Shown here: piece after piece, positions 49,816 to 61,085 of the stretch | Numbering within the stretch: position 1 is the stretch's first letter | How the letters are laid out: every line of letters begins with the position of its first letter | Notes under the pieces: model-generated | Databases searched by the model: none | Seen by the model: only the letters and a program-made list of their open reading frames with translations | What the model was told of the DNA's origin: nothing | Assembly: GCA_051453625.1 (NCBI GenBank) | Contig: JBOZIK010000001.1 | Coordinates: 149,639,449 to 149,703,448, forward strand | Direction of reading: 5' to 3' | DNA length: 64,000 bases | Source: Welwitschia mirabilis | Lineage: Eukaryota > Gnetophyta > Gnetopsida > Welwitschiales | Program-made: the position numbers and the translations under genes

Positions 49816-50115
49816 TAACATGGAATAAATATGATGTAGAATGATATTACTATCACAAGTTTATTTTTATTTTGCTATTTAGCATATGTTGTTATTTTCT
49901 TACTTTTTAATCCCACATTATTTAGGAATTACTATTGAAATAACATATGTCCTATAAATAAGTGGTGAATGTACTGCTTTAAGGCATTCGTAAATTGAAT
50001 AAATAATACTATTCTCTCTACACCTTCATGTGTTATTTAGTTTTGGTTGCTTGCTTTTATAACAATCTTGTTCTCAGTGTGTGATGTGAATAAATCCTTT
50101 TGTTATCCTACTTCA
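49816..50115 (+). repeat. 5' LTR of the Reina-like element
   Basis: It runs from TAACATGGAATAAAT to TCCTACTTCA, 300 bases, and matches 54464-54753 along its length. TATAAATA at 49953-49960 is a plausible promoter. Confidence 0.85.
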
Positions 50116-50117
50116 TG

Positions 50118-50129
50118 TGATATTAGAGC
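50118..50129 (+). other. Primer-binding site (initiator Met tRNA), Reina-like element
   Basis: TGATATTAGAGC differs from TGGTATCAGAGC by one G-to-A and one C-to-T change and starts two bases after the LTR. Confidence 0.8.
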
Positions 50130-50159
50130 AGAAAATACCCTGTGTGGTAACTAATGACA

Positions 50160-51320
50160 AATCCTAACATCGCTAACATCTAGTTACTCCATACCATATA
50201 GCAATAGATGCAGCAATAGAGTGAATAGAATGTGTATGTTCTCAAGGCCCTCTTGAATATGAACATTTACTCTACGGAATGGGTAGATCCATGACCTCTA
50301 GAATCCCTTCTTGAAGGTCTTAATGAAGATGAAGCATTAGGTACCATCTTAGTGCCATCGTTATGAAACAACTATCCAAATATCTAGGTACACATCTTTG
50401 TCTTTTTTAGATCTTGCACATTAAATATTTTCTTAACTAGGTTTCTGAAGTTGAAAAATATTTCAAATTGATGAACACCCTTAAGGAAATATAAGTGATA
50501 TATGTCATCTTTAAACTCAAAGATGATATCTTATCTTAGTGGGATAACATTTAGGCTAGTTAATGCTGCCAAAGAAAGTAACTAGTCTAAAGTTGATTGA
50601 AAATGAGGTCATTGATGTTTGCACATTTCCTATCCATTAACTATGAGTAGACCTTGTATTTGTAGTACCAAAATTATCATTAGTTGTCATGATCTATAAC
50701 TGAGTACACCAAGGAATTCATGAGATTGGCTTCTTAAAATTGCCTAACAGAATCTGATGCCTAGCAAGTTACTAGGTTTAATAATGGTCTCTGCTTTAAC
50801 ATTTAGGATATTACTTTATTTTAGAGCACTTAGACCCTTGATGAAGCTATAAGGTTGGCATTGAAGGAATAACAAGCACTCGTGATGCAAAGAAAAAGGA
50901 TTTTATCATATTGGAACCCTATCAACTCCTTACATAGCTAACTTCAGAGGAGAAAAGTAGTTACTAACATATAGGAAAGCTCTTTCAAAGCAATCCCAGG
51001 GGTAAAATAAATAAAAAGTGGTCCATCCTAATCAAGCAATCCCAGCCAAACAACTAGGAAGCTTATTAACAATTCTTATTCTCAAAATCATGTAAATAAG
51101 TGTTATCAATGTCAACAAACTAGTCATACCTCTAACTAGTGTAGAGCCTAGAAGTTTATCAATGTTATGGAATGGAAAGAGAAAAATAAAGAGGAGTCAG
51201 GAGAAAATTCCTATATTATTAGACCAGATGTTATCATAGAAGATAACAAGGAATTTGAGAAAGAATCATGCTCTTATGTTGTTAAAAAGTTGGTGCTTTC
51301 TACTTTTAAAAGATGCAAAG
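50160..51320 (+). pseudogene. Reina-like gag remnant with zinc knuckle
   Basis: By position this is gag. The N-terminal capsid part is poorly readable. At about 51097-51145 the frame reads NKCYQCQQTSHTSN-stop-C, a CCHC zinc knuckle. The first two Cys and the His are kept, the Gly before His is Ser, and the codon before the last Cys is TAG (from CAG by C-to-T). Before it, polar Asn/Gln/Ser-rich sequence is typical of the gag C-terminus. Confidence 0.65.
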
Positions 51321-51339
51321 ATTCTAAAATACACAACAT

Positions 51340-51744
51340 CTTTTGAACCTAATGCAAGATCCAACAAGCTGTCTTTAATGTAATTATTCATAGTGAAATT
51401 AGTAAGAACATTTTCTCATGAAATATCATGAAACAACTTTATCTGCTTTCAAGGAATCACCTGATATCCTACAAGGTTGGGTGAATTAAGATGCCGATGA
51501 GTTTTGAGTAACTAAACAGTCTAAGGTTCCTTTTTTCATGGATAAATACAAGGATATAGTTCTTTACGACATAGTAGACATGAATGCTTGTCATGTTGTA
51601 CTGCAATGCCCATGGAAATTTGATTTGGATGCTAGACACAAGGGAAAAGAGAACGTTTACACATTCTTTAAGGATAAGAAAAAGTTCATGCTATGTCATC
51701 TTCCAAATAAGAATTGATTAAAGATAGCTAAGACGAAAGGAAAG
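51340..51744 (+). pseudogene. Reina-like aspartic protease remnant
   Basis: A shifted segment near 51370-51420 (VIIHSEISKNIFS) aligns with the active-site region, where the catalytic Asp appears to be His. Downstream, about 51575-51715 reads VDMNACHVVLQCPWKFDLDA, then RHKGKENVYTFFKDKKKFML, which is the conserved C-terminal part of gypsy proteases of this type. The block ends at a 70-N gap. Confidence 0.65.
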
Positions 51745-51814
51745 NNNNNNNNNNNNNNNNNNNNNNNNNNNNNNNNNNNNNNNNNNNNNNNNNNNNNNNN
51801 NNNNNNNNNNNNNN
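51745..51814. other. Assembly gap (70 N)
   Basis: N run in the protease-RT linker of the Reina-like element. No repeated flanks. Confidence 0.95.
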
Positions 51815-51989
51815 ATATTATGGAGACTCCACTAAAGCTATAAGGAATTTTGATAGAATTTGAAGACATCATGCTAAAAGTAATTCCTAGTGGTCTCCCT
51901 TCCATAAGAGACATTCAACATCAGATTGATTTTGTATTAAGAGCCAATATTCCGAACTTATTTCATTACTGCATGAGTTCTATTAAGCA

Positions 51990-52620
51990 CATGATCTTAT
52001 AAGGAAGGGTTAAAGATCTACTTAAGAAAGGCATCATCCAAGAGAGTAAGAGAACCTATGTAGTTCCAGTACTTTTGGTTTCAAAGAAGGATAATACTTG
52101 ATGTATGTGTATCAATAGTAGAGATATCAACAAGATTATCATCAAGTACAGATTCTTGTTTCCCCACCTTGATGATGTGATAGACATGGTAAAAGTTTTG
52201 AAGTTGTTCTCAAACATTGACTTACAAAGTAGTTATCATTAGTTCTTCTAAGAGATGATTGGAAAACTACCTTCAAGATCAAAGAGGGCCTCTATGAATG
52301 GCTTTTCATGTCATTTAGTTTGTTAAATGCTTCGAGTACATTCATGCACTTAATGAATTAAGTTTTAAATTCCTTCATTAGTAAATTCATTATCATTTAC
52401 TTTGATGATATTCTAATCTATAGCAAATCAGAAGATGAGCATTTAAGGCACCTACAAGAGGTTCTTATAGCTTTACAGAAGAACCAATTATACGTCAACC
52501 TTAAGAAATATAGCTTCATGATCAAAAGGATACTTTTCTTAGGATTTATGGTAAGCATCGATGGAATTTATATCAATGAGAAGAAGATTTACGTCATTCA
52601 ATCCTATTCTACCTTATAAA
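51990..52620 (+). pseudogene. Reina-like reverse transcriptase remnant
   Basis: It reads VLLVSKKDNT-stop-CMCINSRD, then INKIIIKYRFLFPHLDDVID, then [12 protein letters not shown]-stop. From 52395 an uninterrupted stretch of about 74 codons begins IYFDDILIYSKSEDEHLRHL and continues with QEVLIALQKNQLYVNLKK and a FLGFMVSIDGI block. The catalytic YFDD loop and the first Asp (NIDL) are intact. The Trp and Gln codons at conserved sites became TGA and TAG/TAA. A frameshift lies near 52250. This is the best preserved enzyme domain in the window. Confidence 0.85.
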
Positions 52621-52799
52621 TCATGAGTGACAGATGTATTTTCAATGATCTCATAACTTTTTATTAATGATTCATTTGGAATTTCAACATCATCATAACC
52701 CCAATCACTGACTGCATGAAGAAAGAAAAATTCCAGTGGCAAGATGCCACTAAATGAAGTTTTGTACTTATTAAATAGAAGCTTACCATTACCTGATCC

Positions 52800-53175
52800 T
52801 TATTTTTCTTGACTTTGGCACAGCATTTGATTTTGAGATGGATGCCTCAATTATCAAAATAAGAGTAGTACTTTTTCAAGAAGGATGACCTATAGATTTC
52901 TTTAGTGAAGATCTTAAGAAGTGGACTACTTACGAGTTGGAAGTATATCCAGTAGTGTGAGCTATCAAACATTGGAAGTAGTATCTTTTTCAATGAGATT
53001 TTATGCTTTATATTGATCACTAGGCTCTAAAGTAACTCAAAAACTAGAAAACTCTCAATAGAATGCATGCTCAGTGGGTGAAATATCTACAACAATTTAC
53101 ATTAATCATCAAGCATAAAGCAGATGTACAAAACAAAGTGGCAGATGCATTAAGTATACAAGTGACTCTACTCAT
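52800..53175 (+). pseudogene. Reina-like RNase H remnant
   Basis: It reads FDFEMDASIIKIRVVLFQEG, then PIDFFSEDLKKWTTYELEVY, then AIKHWK-stop-YLF. The catalytic Asp (EMDAS) and Glu (YELE) are kept. An open stretch at 53063-53154 continues MHAQWVKYLQQFTLIIKHKA and NKVADALS, the conserved RNase H-integrase tether. Several Trp, Gln and Arg codons are stops by transition. Confidence 0.85.
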
Positions 53176-53329
53176 CATTATGTGGTTTGAAGTTATTAAA
53201 TTTAATTGTTTAAAAGATATCTACTCAAAGGATGATGATTTTATAGAAATTTGATGGAAGTTCGAAGTTGAACCAGTGGGTAGCCCTTATCTGGTTTAAG
53301 ATAGATTCTTATTTTTTAAGAATTACCTT

Positions 53330-54060
53330 TACATTTCTCGAGGCTTGCTTCAAGAGCACTTGATTAGTGAATTACATGGAGGAGGAATTAAAGGGCATCT
53401 AGATCATGACAAGACCATCACCTTCATGGAAGAATAATATCATTGATTGCAACTCAAAAGGGATGTGAACAAATACATGCAAAACTTCTTTATTTGCTAG
53501 AGCAGTAAAGGTCAGTCACAGAACACTAGTTTATATGTTTCCCTTCTTATCCTTACTACTTCATGGAAAGAAATATCCATTAACTTTATCCTTTAAATAC
53601 CACACACGTAGAGGACTTGTGATTCTATTTTGTGGTAGTTGACAAATTCTTAAAAATGGCATACTTCATCCCTTACAAAAAGACTTTCGATGCCTCTCAC
53701 ATTGCTAGGTTATTTTTCCAGAAGATCGTTTATTTACATGATGTAACCAAAAAAATTAATTCTAACATGGTTACTAAATTCTTATCCCACTTTTAGTGTA
53801 CTTTATGGAGGCTCTTCCGGACTACTCTACAATACAACAGTTCATTTCATCCTCAAACAGATGGTTAAACTGAGGTGATCAACAATCCCATCAGAAACAT
53901 CATCTATTACCTTTATAGTGATTGACAAAATAGTGGGACCTCTACCTAGCTCTAGCTGAGTTTACATATAACAACATGTTGATCAAGTCGATAGGAAAAA
54001 CACCATTCATGATTGTGTATTGAAGGCCTCTAATGCATACTATGGATTTGGTTTTTATAC
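53330..54060 (+). pseudogene. Reina-like integrase remnant
   Basis: Zinc domain: ELHGGGIKGHLDHDKTITFM, then LQLKRDVNKYMQNFFICQSS, with two His and one of two Cys recognisable. Core: [20 protein letters not shown] near 53625-53690, with catalytic Asp kept. The target-binding stretch near 53835-53880 reads SFHPQTDG-stop-TEVINN, with Gln changed to TAA. Then AEFTYNNMLIKSIGKTPF near 53955-54010, partly shifted. The protein would insert element cDNA. Confidence 0.85.
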
Positions 54061-54089
54061 CCAAAATACTAGGCTACAACATCGCAATG

Positions 54090-54440
54090 GATTACCTAGC
54101 AGAAAATATTGAGGCTATCCAAGATGAAGTTAAGCAGAGACTTAAAGATTCTAATTTCAAGTACAAGGAGGACAAAGATCAACATCATTAACTAAAGACA
54201 CTTGATGAAGATGACCTCATAATGATGCACTTAATAAAAGAAAGATTTCCCATAGATAGTTACAAAAAGCTAAATAAAAAGAAGGTGGGTCCTTACTAAA
54301 TTCTAAATAATATTAATGGCAATACTTATGTAGTTGATCTTTCTAACTATCTAGCCAGCTCGCATACATTCAACATTGGTAATTTAGTTGAATATCACTC
54401 TCTCGATAAGCCATTGTACCCTACTGAGAACTTCTGAACA
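54090..54440 (+). pseudogene. Reina-like integrase C-terminal module
   Basis: It reads DLIMMHLIKERFPIDSYKKL near 54212-54270, then KKVGPY-stop-ILNNINGNTYVVDLS, then HTFNIGNLVEYHSLDKPLYP and a stop. This is the GPF/Y-type module and the terminal FNV-DL-Y motif. I see no chromodomain after it. Confidence 0.75.
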
Positions 54441-54450
54441 AGTCCTTTTT

Positions 54451-54463
54451 AAGTAGGGAAGAA
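54451..54463 (+). other. Polypurine tract, Reina-like element
   Basis: AAGTAGGGAAGAA immediately before the 3' LTR; the plus-strand priming site. Confidence 0.8.
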
Positions 54464-54753
54464 TGATGTGGAATAAATCTAATACAAAATGATATTACTT
54501 CCACAATTTTATTTTTATTTTGTTATTTTTCATATGTTGTTATTTTCCTCCTTTTTAGTTTTTAGGATTACTGTTGAAAAGACACATGTCCTATTAATAA
54601 GTGGTGAATTTACTACTTTACGGCATCCAAAATTGAATAAATACTATTATTCTCTTTATAACTTTCTATGTCATTTAATTTTGATTGTTTGCTTTTGCAA
54701 CAATCTGGTTCTCAATGCATGTTGTGAATGAATCCGTCCACTGTCCTACTCTA
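54464..54753 (+). repeat. 3' LTR of the Reina-like element
   Basis: It runs from TGATGTGGAATAAAT to TCCTACTCTA. It is visibly diverged from the 5' LTR by substitutions and a few indels, so the insertion is not recent. Confidence 0.85.
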
Positions 54754-54758
54754 GTATC

Positions 54759-56203
54759 TTCACTGATACAAAGATATATTAGGTTAAATTCACCTCTACT
54801 TCTGATGTAAGGTATTTAATATGTATGTTACATCCTATTTTATTTCTTATTCAAATCCTACATAAAGGAATTGAGATTCCTCATACCTTTTTAATCCATT
54901 ATGTTTGCCTCAAGAGATTTTCAATTGTGCTCAACTAGTTTCACTGAAATAAATATATTAAAAAAAAGAAAATAAAAAAAATACTTGCATTTCCAACCAC
55001 TTACAAAAATTCTTTAATAAGGTACTCTGTTATAGGTGATAGGTAGATCAGAATATTAATTTTGATATTGCTCAACATATCAATACCTTTTAAGATTTCT
55101 TGAAACTCTTTCCATAGATAATGGAAGTTCTATATTCAAAGACTTAGAAACCATTATATTATCTATGAGTTCTTATAATATCTCATGAAAAGAAATACTA
55201 CAACCTCTAAAGAAAAACTTACCTACATCCTAACAGTAAATTCAATGGTTTACATTGAAATATTTGGTGCTTGGTAAAACTTATGTTCTATCAATTTTCA
55301 TTCTTTATAGATTTATGTCCCATATGAATTATTAAAATTTTATTGCATTTTTCTTTTTTAAAGCATCTATGATTTCTATATGTCAAAGCACATGCATTCT
55401 TCTTTTTCATTTTCATTTTTAATTAGTGCAAAGGCTGAAGTACCTGGGCAAAATCCTTGTATGTTTGCATTTTATTATTCCTCTGTGTAGGTGTAAGAAC
55501 ATTTCTAAGAATACTCTTAAAATAAATAAAATAATCTCAACCAATTCATATTGTATAAACCATTATGTTGATAATATTGATCTCATCTTGTGAACTTTGT
55601 AGAGAGTTTTTGATATAGAAATAAAGATGGAATACTTCTAATTACTTACCATGACTTTAGCCATGGGATTACTTTTAGGATTTTATAATTCATTATGCAT
55701 AGATTTGTTATCAACATATTTCATTCCTTTTATTACTCAAGATAAACTCACATAGAAGTGCTTTTTCTAAAGATTTTTTAGAATAGCTACCTTAGAGTAC
55801 CAAGTTGCAATATATTGATAAGACCTTTTATAACTATTGTCTTTTGTAATAAAGTCATATATGTAGTTTCCATGTTTCTTCAGTTTTACTAATATGAATG
55901 AGTAGCATTTGAATATGGGAAGGATGTAAGAATATGGGAAGGTTTCAAGCATAAGGGTCATCACTATTTTTCTTATTCTAATTTCCTAGATTCTAACTTA
56001 ATATATTTTTATTATTACCATTTATTTGAGAGTTTTAAATCCAATGTTAAACTTAACATTACATTTGCCCAATAAAATTACAACCTAAGCTTTAATATTA
56101 AAAAGTATAATGGTTTACAATAATTATTCCTAGTGAAATCATAAGCTAGGATTTGATGTATAATGGCTTCATCACAATTACTCTCACTAAAATCCTAACC
56201 TAG
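54759..56203 (-). other. 5' internal part of left array unit (leader and gag position)
   Basis: Collinear with 62190-63624. On the minus strand it follows the primer site, so leader and gag should lie here. I could not read a convincing capsid domain or zinc knuckle. The longest minus-strand open stretch (55964-55767, 65 codons) has no recognised motif. Copy-to-copy conservation is that of a shared duplication and says nothing about selection. Confidence 0.45.
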
Positions 56204-56215
56204 GCTCTGATACCA
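56204..56215 (-). other. Primer-binding site of left array unit
   Basis: GCTCTGATACCA in + orientation is a perfect TGGTATCAGAGC on the minus strand, three bases from the edge of LTR B. It shows LTR B is the 5' LTR of the left unit. Confidence 0.9.
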
Positions 56216-56330
56216 AAATGTAATGTTTAAAAATCTATAGCTACAAACTTCAACTTTGTGCTTTAATATCAAAATATAATGTCAATAATTCTACAATTCA
56301 AAAACATGAATTCTTGCTTTGATACCAAAA
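56204..56330 (-). repeat. 56-bp tandem repeat spanning primer site and LTR edge
   Basis: GCTCTGATACCAAAATGTAATG at 56204 is followed by degenerate copies at 56260 (GCTTTAATATCAAAATATAATG) and 56316 (GCTTTGATACCAAAAAC), exactly 56 bases apart. The same 56-base register occurs at LTR C (63625, 63681, 63737) and LTR A (44061, 44117). Confidence 0.8.
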
Positions 56331-58170
56331 ACTAAAGCTTATATTTTTAATTATTTATCAAGTAATAGTTAAAAATATTTATGAATAAGTAGTTATAGGA
56401 CTAATTACAGAGTGGCAATTACAATAATGATAGTAACATGATGAAGAAACAAGTCAGTTTAAAATAGTTTAATAGAGTAATAGAGGAGTTAGAATGTTTA
56501 CATAACATTCATAGAAAAATTACAATAATAATACATCTTCACATGTTACAATTGCAAGTGCATAAAGCATAAAATAAGTATCAAAACTATCTCAAGTTAA
56601 CAACCACAAGTATTCCTTTCTTATGATTAGAATCCTTGTCAACAACCAGACTTGCATAAATAATATGGTATGAAAATTGTAAAATCATCAGAATTTCTAT
56701 TATCACCCAAATAATGCAAGATGAAAACGAAGATGATCAAATCAACAAGATATAGCCAAGGCATAAGAGTAAGATAATACCAATGAGATACATCTAAGAC
56801 TAGAATATGTGAATATAAAAAATAAGACTTTAAGGTCCAGAAGCAATACATAATGGTATTCCAAGTTTAATAGTTTAAGAATGCATTATTTAAGTTTTAT
56901 GTAATCTAAGAATGTATAGTTAGATTAATTTTAAGAATACAGTTCTAAAATAATCCAAGATTACAGTATTTAAGTTTTAGTAATCCAAGAATGTATAGTT
57001 AGATTGCATTATTTGAGTTTTAGTAATCCAAGAATGAACTATCAAAAGGATGCTAAAGATACCCATTTGTTTAGAGGTGTATTACTATGGCCAATAGAAA
57101 CCCTTTAGATGGGACAAACCATCTAAATCCATACAAACATCTTATCATGCACATGTAGATGGGTTGTAAACACACACAAATCATCAGTTTTCTCTAATAG
57201 TTCATTTCCATGACCAATGGAAGCTCTTCAGGTGGCCCAACCTCTAAAGCCACATAGTTCGGTCACTTTATAAGTTTATTTCAAGCATAAAATGTCATTC
57301 ACAATCAAGATATTACATGCATTAAAAGGGACTTTTAAGATCAAATAAAATAACAAGAAAAATCTATGAAACCATATAAAAGATGCAAGAATTAAAGATT
57401 GTATATTAAATAAATGAAATATGTTGAATTATACTTGAATTAAATATGAGAACTCATGAGACTCTAAAGGATTCAAATACTTCCAAGCTTCAAAATATAA
57501 ATCACCAAGATCCAATTATATATCATTTATTAAGATATGCAATACAAGGAGGAGTAAGTTCTATTTATAACAAAAGGATATGGGGATATGAAGAGACATG
57601 AAGGCATGAAGAGGCATCTTCATAAAAAGAAGGTGGTCGGAATTTCATAACTCTAGTAATTTACTTGCCTAGCCATTGGGTCCATTAATACTTCATCATA
57701 ATAATAAACCATAATTCTTATCATTTCACTACTTACAATTATTTCAATAAAGAATTAAAATGGACCACTTAGTAAGTAATTTCAATAGCATTACAAAAAT
57801 AATTTTGCATATAATAAAATAAGAAAATATAGTGATCATGATACATTCATGTAATAATTACAAAATAATAATATAACCACTACTTTAACCACTAATGTAA
57901 TCACTAAATTAGCCATTAATTTAGCCACTAAGAATTACAATTAAATTACCAAGGAATTATTACAAAAATAATGTTTTGGCTAGTACAAAATAAAATTACT
58001 TAGAATAATAATTATAGCACGACAATGTCTTCACAGTAATTGCATCTTAATAATAAGAAAATAAATAGAGAGTTAATAAAGAATATAAGAATAATAAAGT
58101 TATTTTTAATATAGTTTTTAATTAACTAATTAGGCTAAATCTTTTGAACCTTGAAAATCTAGATGTGATA
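56219..58170 (-). repeat. LTR B of the tandem array (shared by both units)
   Basis: In + orientation it runs from TGTAATGTTT to GATGTGATA and matches LTR A over about 1.95 kb. It has a primer site on its left and a purine tract on its right, so it serves both units. TATA box on the minus strand at 57562-57569. Confidence 0.85.
57562..57569 (-). promoter_or_regulatory. TATA box of LTR B (minus strand)
   Basis: TATAAATA on the minus strand, same position as in LTR A. Confidence 0.65.
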
Positions 58171-58185
58171 TTTCTCCATCCCTTA
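58171..58185 (-). other. Polypurine tract next to LTR B
   Basis: TTTCTCCATCCCTTA in + orientation; purine-rich on the minus strand. It shows LTR B is the 3' LTR of the right unit. Confidence 0.65.
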
Positions 58186-60639
58186 AAATTTTTTATCCTA
58201 GAAACTTGAAGAAGAAAGCTTAGTTCTTCACTATAATACATCTATTTTATATCAACTATCTTCTACTTTTGTTTCTTCTAATCATTAGACTTTATAATGT
58301 TTAACCTACCTTTTTTTAACTACAAATACATCTATTTTATATTTCTAAGTTACTACTACTTCTATTTCTCCTAATCATTATACTTTAAAATTTGGTCAAA
58401 CTTTAAACATATAGTTTAGTTGAATATCTATTTCTTAATTATTTAACTATGGAGATCAAATTTTAATCTTTGGAACTCAATGCAATACTCATTTCTAAAG
58501 AACTAAAAAATGATTTACTATAAGATTTTATTAAATAAGTCCTCCTTTACTACCATATGAATTATTAGATAAGTTGGAATGTTATCCATAAAACTTGTTA
58601 ATCAATGATATTAATCATCTTAATGATATAATACCAATTACCTCTTGTGTGTGAAATGATTAAGCCTCTACAAATTATCTTCCTCTTCTATATCATACTT
58701 TTTGTTGTCAATTTTCTTTTGTACCCTAATTGGTTAATAGTCCTTGCATGGACACATGGCTTTTATGGTAAATAGATGTTGTACGTACTTCGATAAAAGT
58801 TATCTCATGTCTATGATAATAATTAAAGCTAAATCTTCTTTTCATTTCTCTTTTACTAAGATAGGATAAAACTATTTAATAATCTTCAAATTTATATAAA
58901 GTAGCGCATCCACAAGTATTTCTCCATTCAAATCCTTTCATCAAATATAACTCAAAAAGGTCCTACACAATTGGGTTTGAAAAGTCTTTTTCCCCAAAAA
59001 TATCAATACGTATCTAACTTATTTATGGAAAATGTTATAACATTATTAAAATAAACTTATTTATCCTATTTTATGTTATCGAGGTAAAGATGTAATAAGA
59101 GATCACTAGAGACACTAATATATTCAACATGAGCTTCACAAGCATCAATGACCACATTCCGAATGGCTATACTTTTCATTATTTATTAAGTTACACTAAA
59201 TAAGGACTAAATCACAAGATTAAAATGTTTATGTAGTTTTCTATAAGTGGAGAGATCTATACAAGAATGTTTATAAGTTGTCCTTAGCTAGAAAATGAAT
59301 CATTATTGAAAACCTTACCATGGAAACCACTCTATGAGTGTAGCCATGCTTATTCCACTTAAGCACTTGTTGTTCTCTTCCAAAATAATAGAATTAACTT
59401 TAACCATGACATTCAAAGCTTTTCATATGAGAGCATTGAGTTACTTTAATAACTCATACACCAGCCAAGTGCTTTAATGTCCTTGATCTTATTATTCTCA
59501 TAGATGGAACTTACTCCATGAAAAGTCATGTAAAAAAAGAATAACCATTTTGTTTAAAAATTATGATCACAATAATAAGAAGGATAATTTTCTATGCTAA
59601 TAAACTTCTCTGACAAAATTTTCCATGGAGATTTATAATATAGAAATTTCTGTTTTATCTAATGCTTATGTAAGATGTTTTCAATAGTAATAATTAGACT
59701 AGTATAGAAGAATAGGAGGATACATTAATAAACAAACCTTAGAAGAGTAAAATGGTTTTTACTCTTTGTGTGAAAAACAAGAAAAGAGGCTTTTAGTGAA
59801 AGTGTAAGAATCCATTTCATTTTTATCTTACATTCTATATTTTCTTGAATAGAGTGAAATAGAGAAATACTACTTCTTTTGAAAAGTCACGAGTCATATT
59901 ATATAAAAGCTAAGAAATTGGCACATAAAAGATGTATGACTCTAAAAATTTAATTCTTAGATAAAGTAACATATTAATAATACTCTATAACTTAGTAGTT
60001 GAGGTGTTGAGGAGTGTGCATAGTGATATTATAACATACTTAATAAAAAGACATAAACAAACTATAAAAACACAAGAACCATTCTCAAATTCCCTAATAC
60101 CATTACATGTAAGGAATAAAAACCATTGGAATGTGGTAGTAGGAACAAAATACATGTTAGGTATAAACAGTTTTTAAAAATAAAAGACAACAATTGATTA
60201 AATGGAATCTACATGCTATGAATGTTGAGATCTTTTCCTTAATAACAACTTACTAAGCATTATAATTTAAAGATGAATTTTGAAAATAGAGATCTTCATA
60301 GAATGATTTACAGTATGGCATTCATGTTTCTTTTGGTAAATGGATCTTCAACTTTTACACTTTTTAGCTTCACAAATTCATNNNNNNNNNNNNNNNNNNN
60401 NNNNNNNNNNNNNNNNNNNNNNNNNNNNNNNNNNNNNNNNNNNNNNNNNNNNNNNNNNNNNNNNNNNNNNNNNNNNNNNNNTTTACATTATGGCATTCAT
60501 GTTTCTTTTGTTAAATGGATCTTCATCTTTTACACTTTTTAGCTTAACAAATTCATTATCCATTATTTATTTTCTTAATTCTTATTAATTCACATTAGAT
60601 TTTATTACTACAAATTAAGTACATTATTCATTAATGATA
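58186..60639 (-). other. Region between integrase and LTR B, right unit
   Basis: Paralogous to 45981-48269, with no readable domain. It includes the 100-N gap at 60382-60481, whose flanks repeat 75 bases (60307-60381 and 60482-60556). The left unit has this sequence only once. Confidence 0.45.
60382..60481. other. Assembly gap (100 N) with duplicated flanks
   Basis: The 75 bases on either side are the same sequence with four differences. Confidence 0.9.
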
Positions 60640-61085
60640 TCTTAATCCCATAGGCAATAATAACTCATATGCATTAGCAAAGATATTCATCTTATTATAG
60701 AAAGATGCAATCCTTCATGGTTGGAACTCAGTAAATAAAGGGTGATGTTTATTTCTCCCCAGTTCAGCCATAACTGTGTTTTCTTCAGTGAACGTCACTT
60801 CATGGCCATGCTCATCTACTACTTTTTTCTTCCCTGATATCATTACACTTGTTCTTTAACCTACTATTTTATCTTTTGTTATAACTCTTGGTGATTTGAA
60901 ATGAACACTGGATCCACTATTTTAACTACTTTTGAGTATCTTTAGATGCTTTTTGTAAACAACTTTAAAGGGTATTTTCTCATGCTTTTATAAATAGCAT
61001 TATGGCATGCATATTATACTATAGAGATTATTTTCATGTTAAAAGATGAAATTTTCTAAAGTAAAGGTAATGAAAGATCCATTCA
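60640..61085 (-). pseudogene. Ty3/gypsy integrase remnant, right unit
   Basis: Paralogue of 48270-48770 on the minus strand. The GPF/Y-type C-terminal block and the end of the core are recognisable by alignment to the left unit, but this copy carries more small deletions and no open stretch of similar length. Confidence 0.6.

Larger units (their letters stand above)
49816..54753 (+). mobile_element. Reina-like Ty3/gypsy retrotransposon, structurally complete
   Basis: 4.94 kb with ~300-bp direct LTRs, iMet primer site, gag with zinc knuckle, protease, RT, RNase H, integrase, integrase C-terminal module, polypurine tract, and a 5-bp target duplication GTATC (49811-49815 and 54754-54758). Small size and short LTRs fit the Reina group of chromoviruses; I did not see a chromodomain. 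It sits in the opposite orientation inside the left unit of the tandem array. It has fewer stops per domain than its host elements, consistent with later insertion, but is still non-functional. Confidence 0.85.

Noticed and set aside
60273-60588. Two + strand open frames crossing the N gap
   Set aside because: They run through N and are the opposite strand of the integrase C-terminal region; the internal repeat comes from the duplicated gap flanks.
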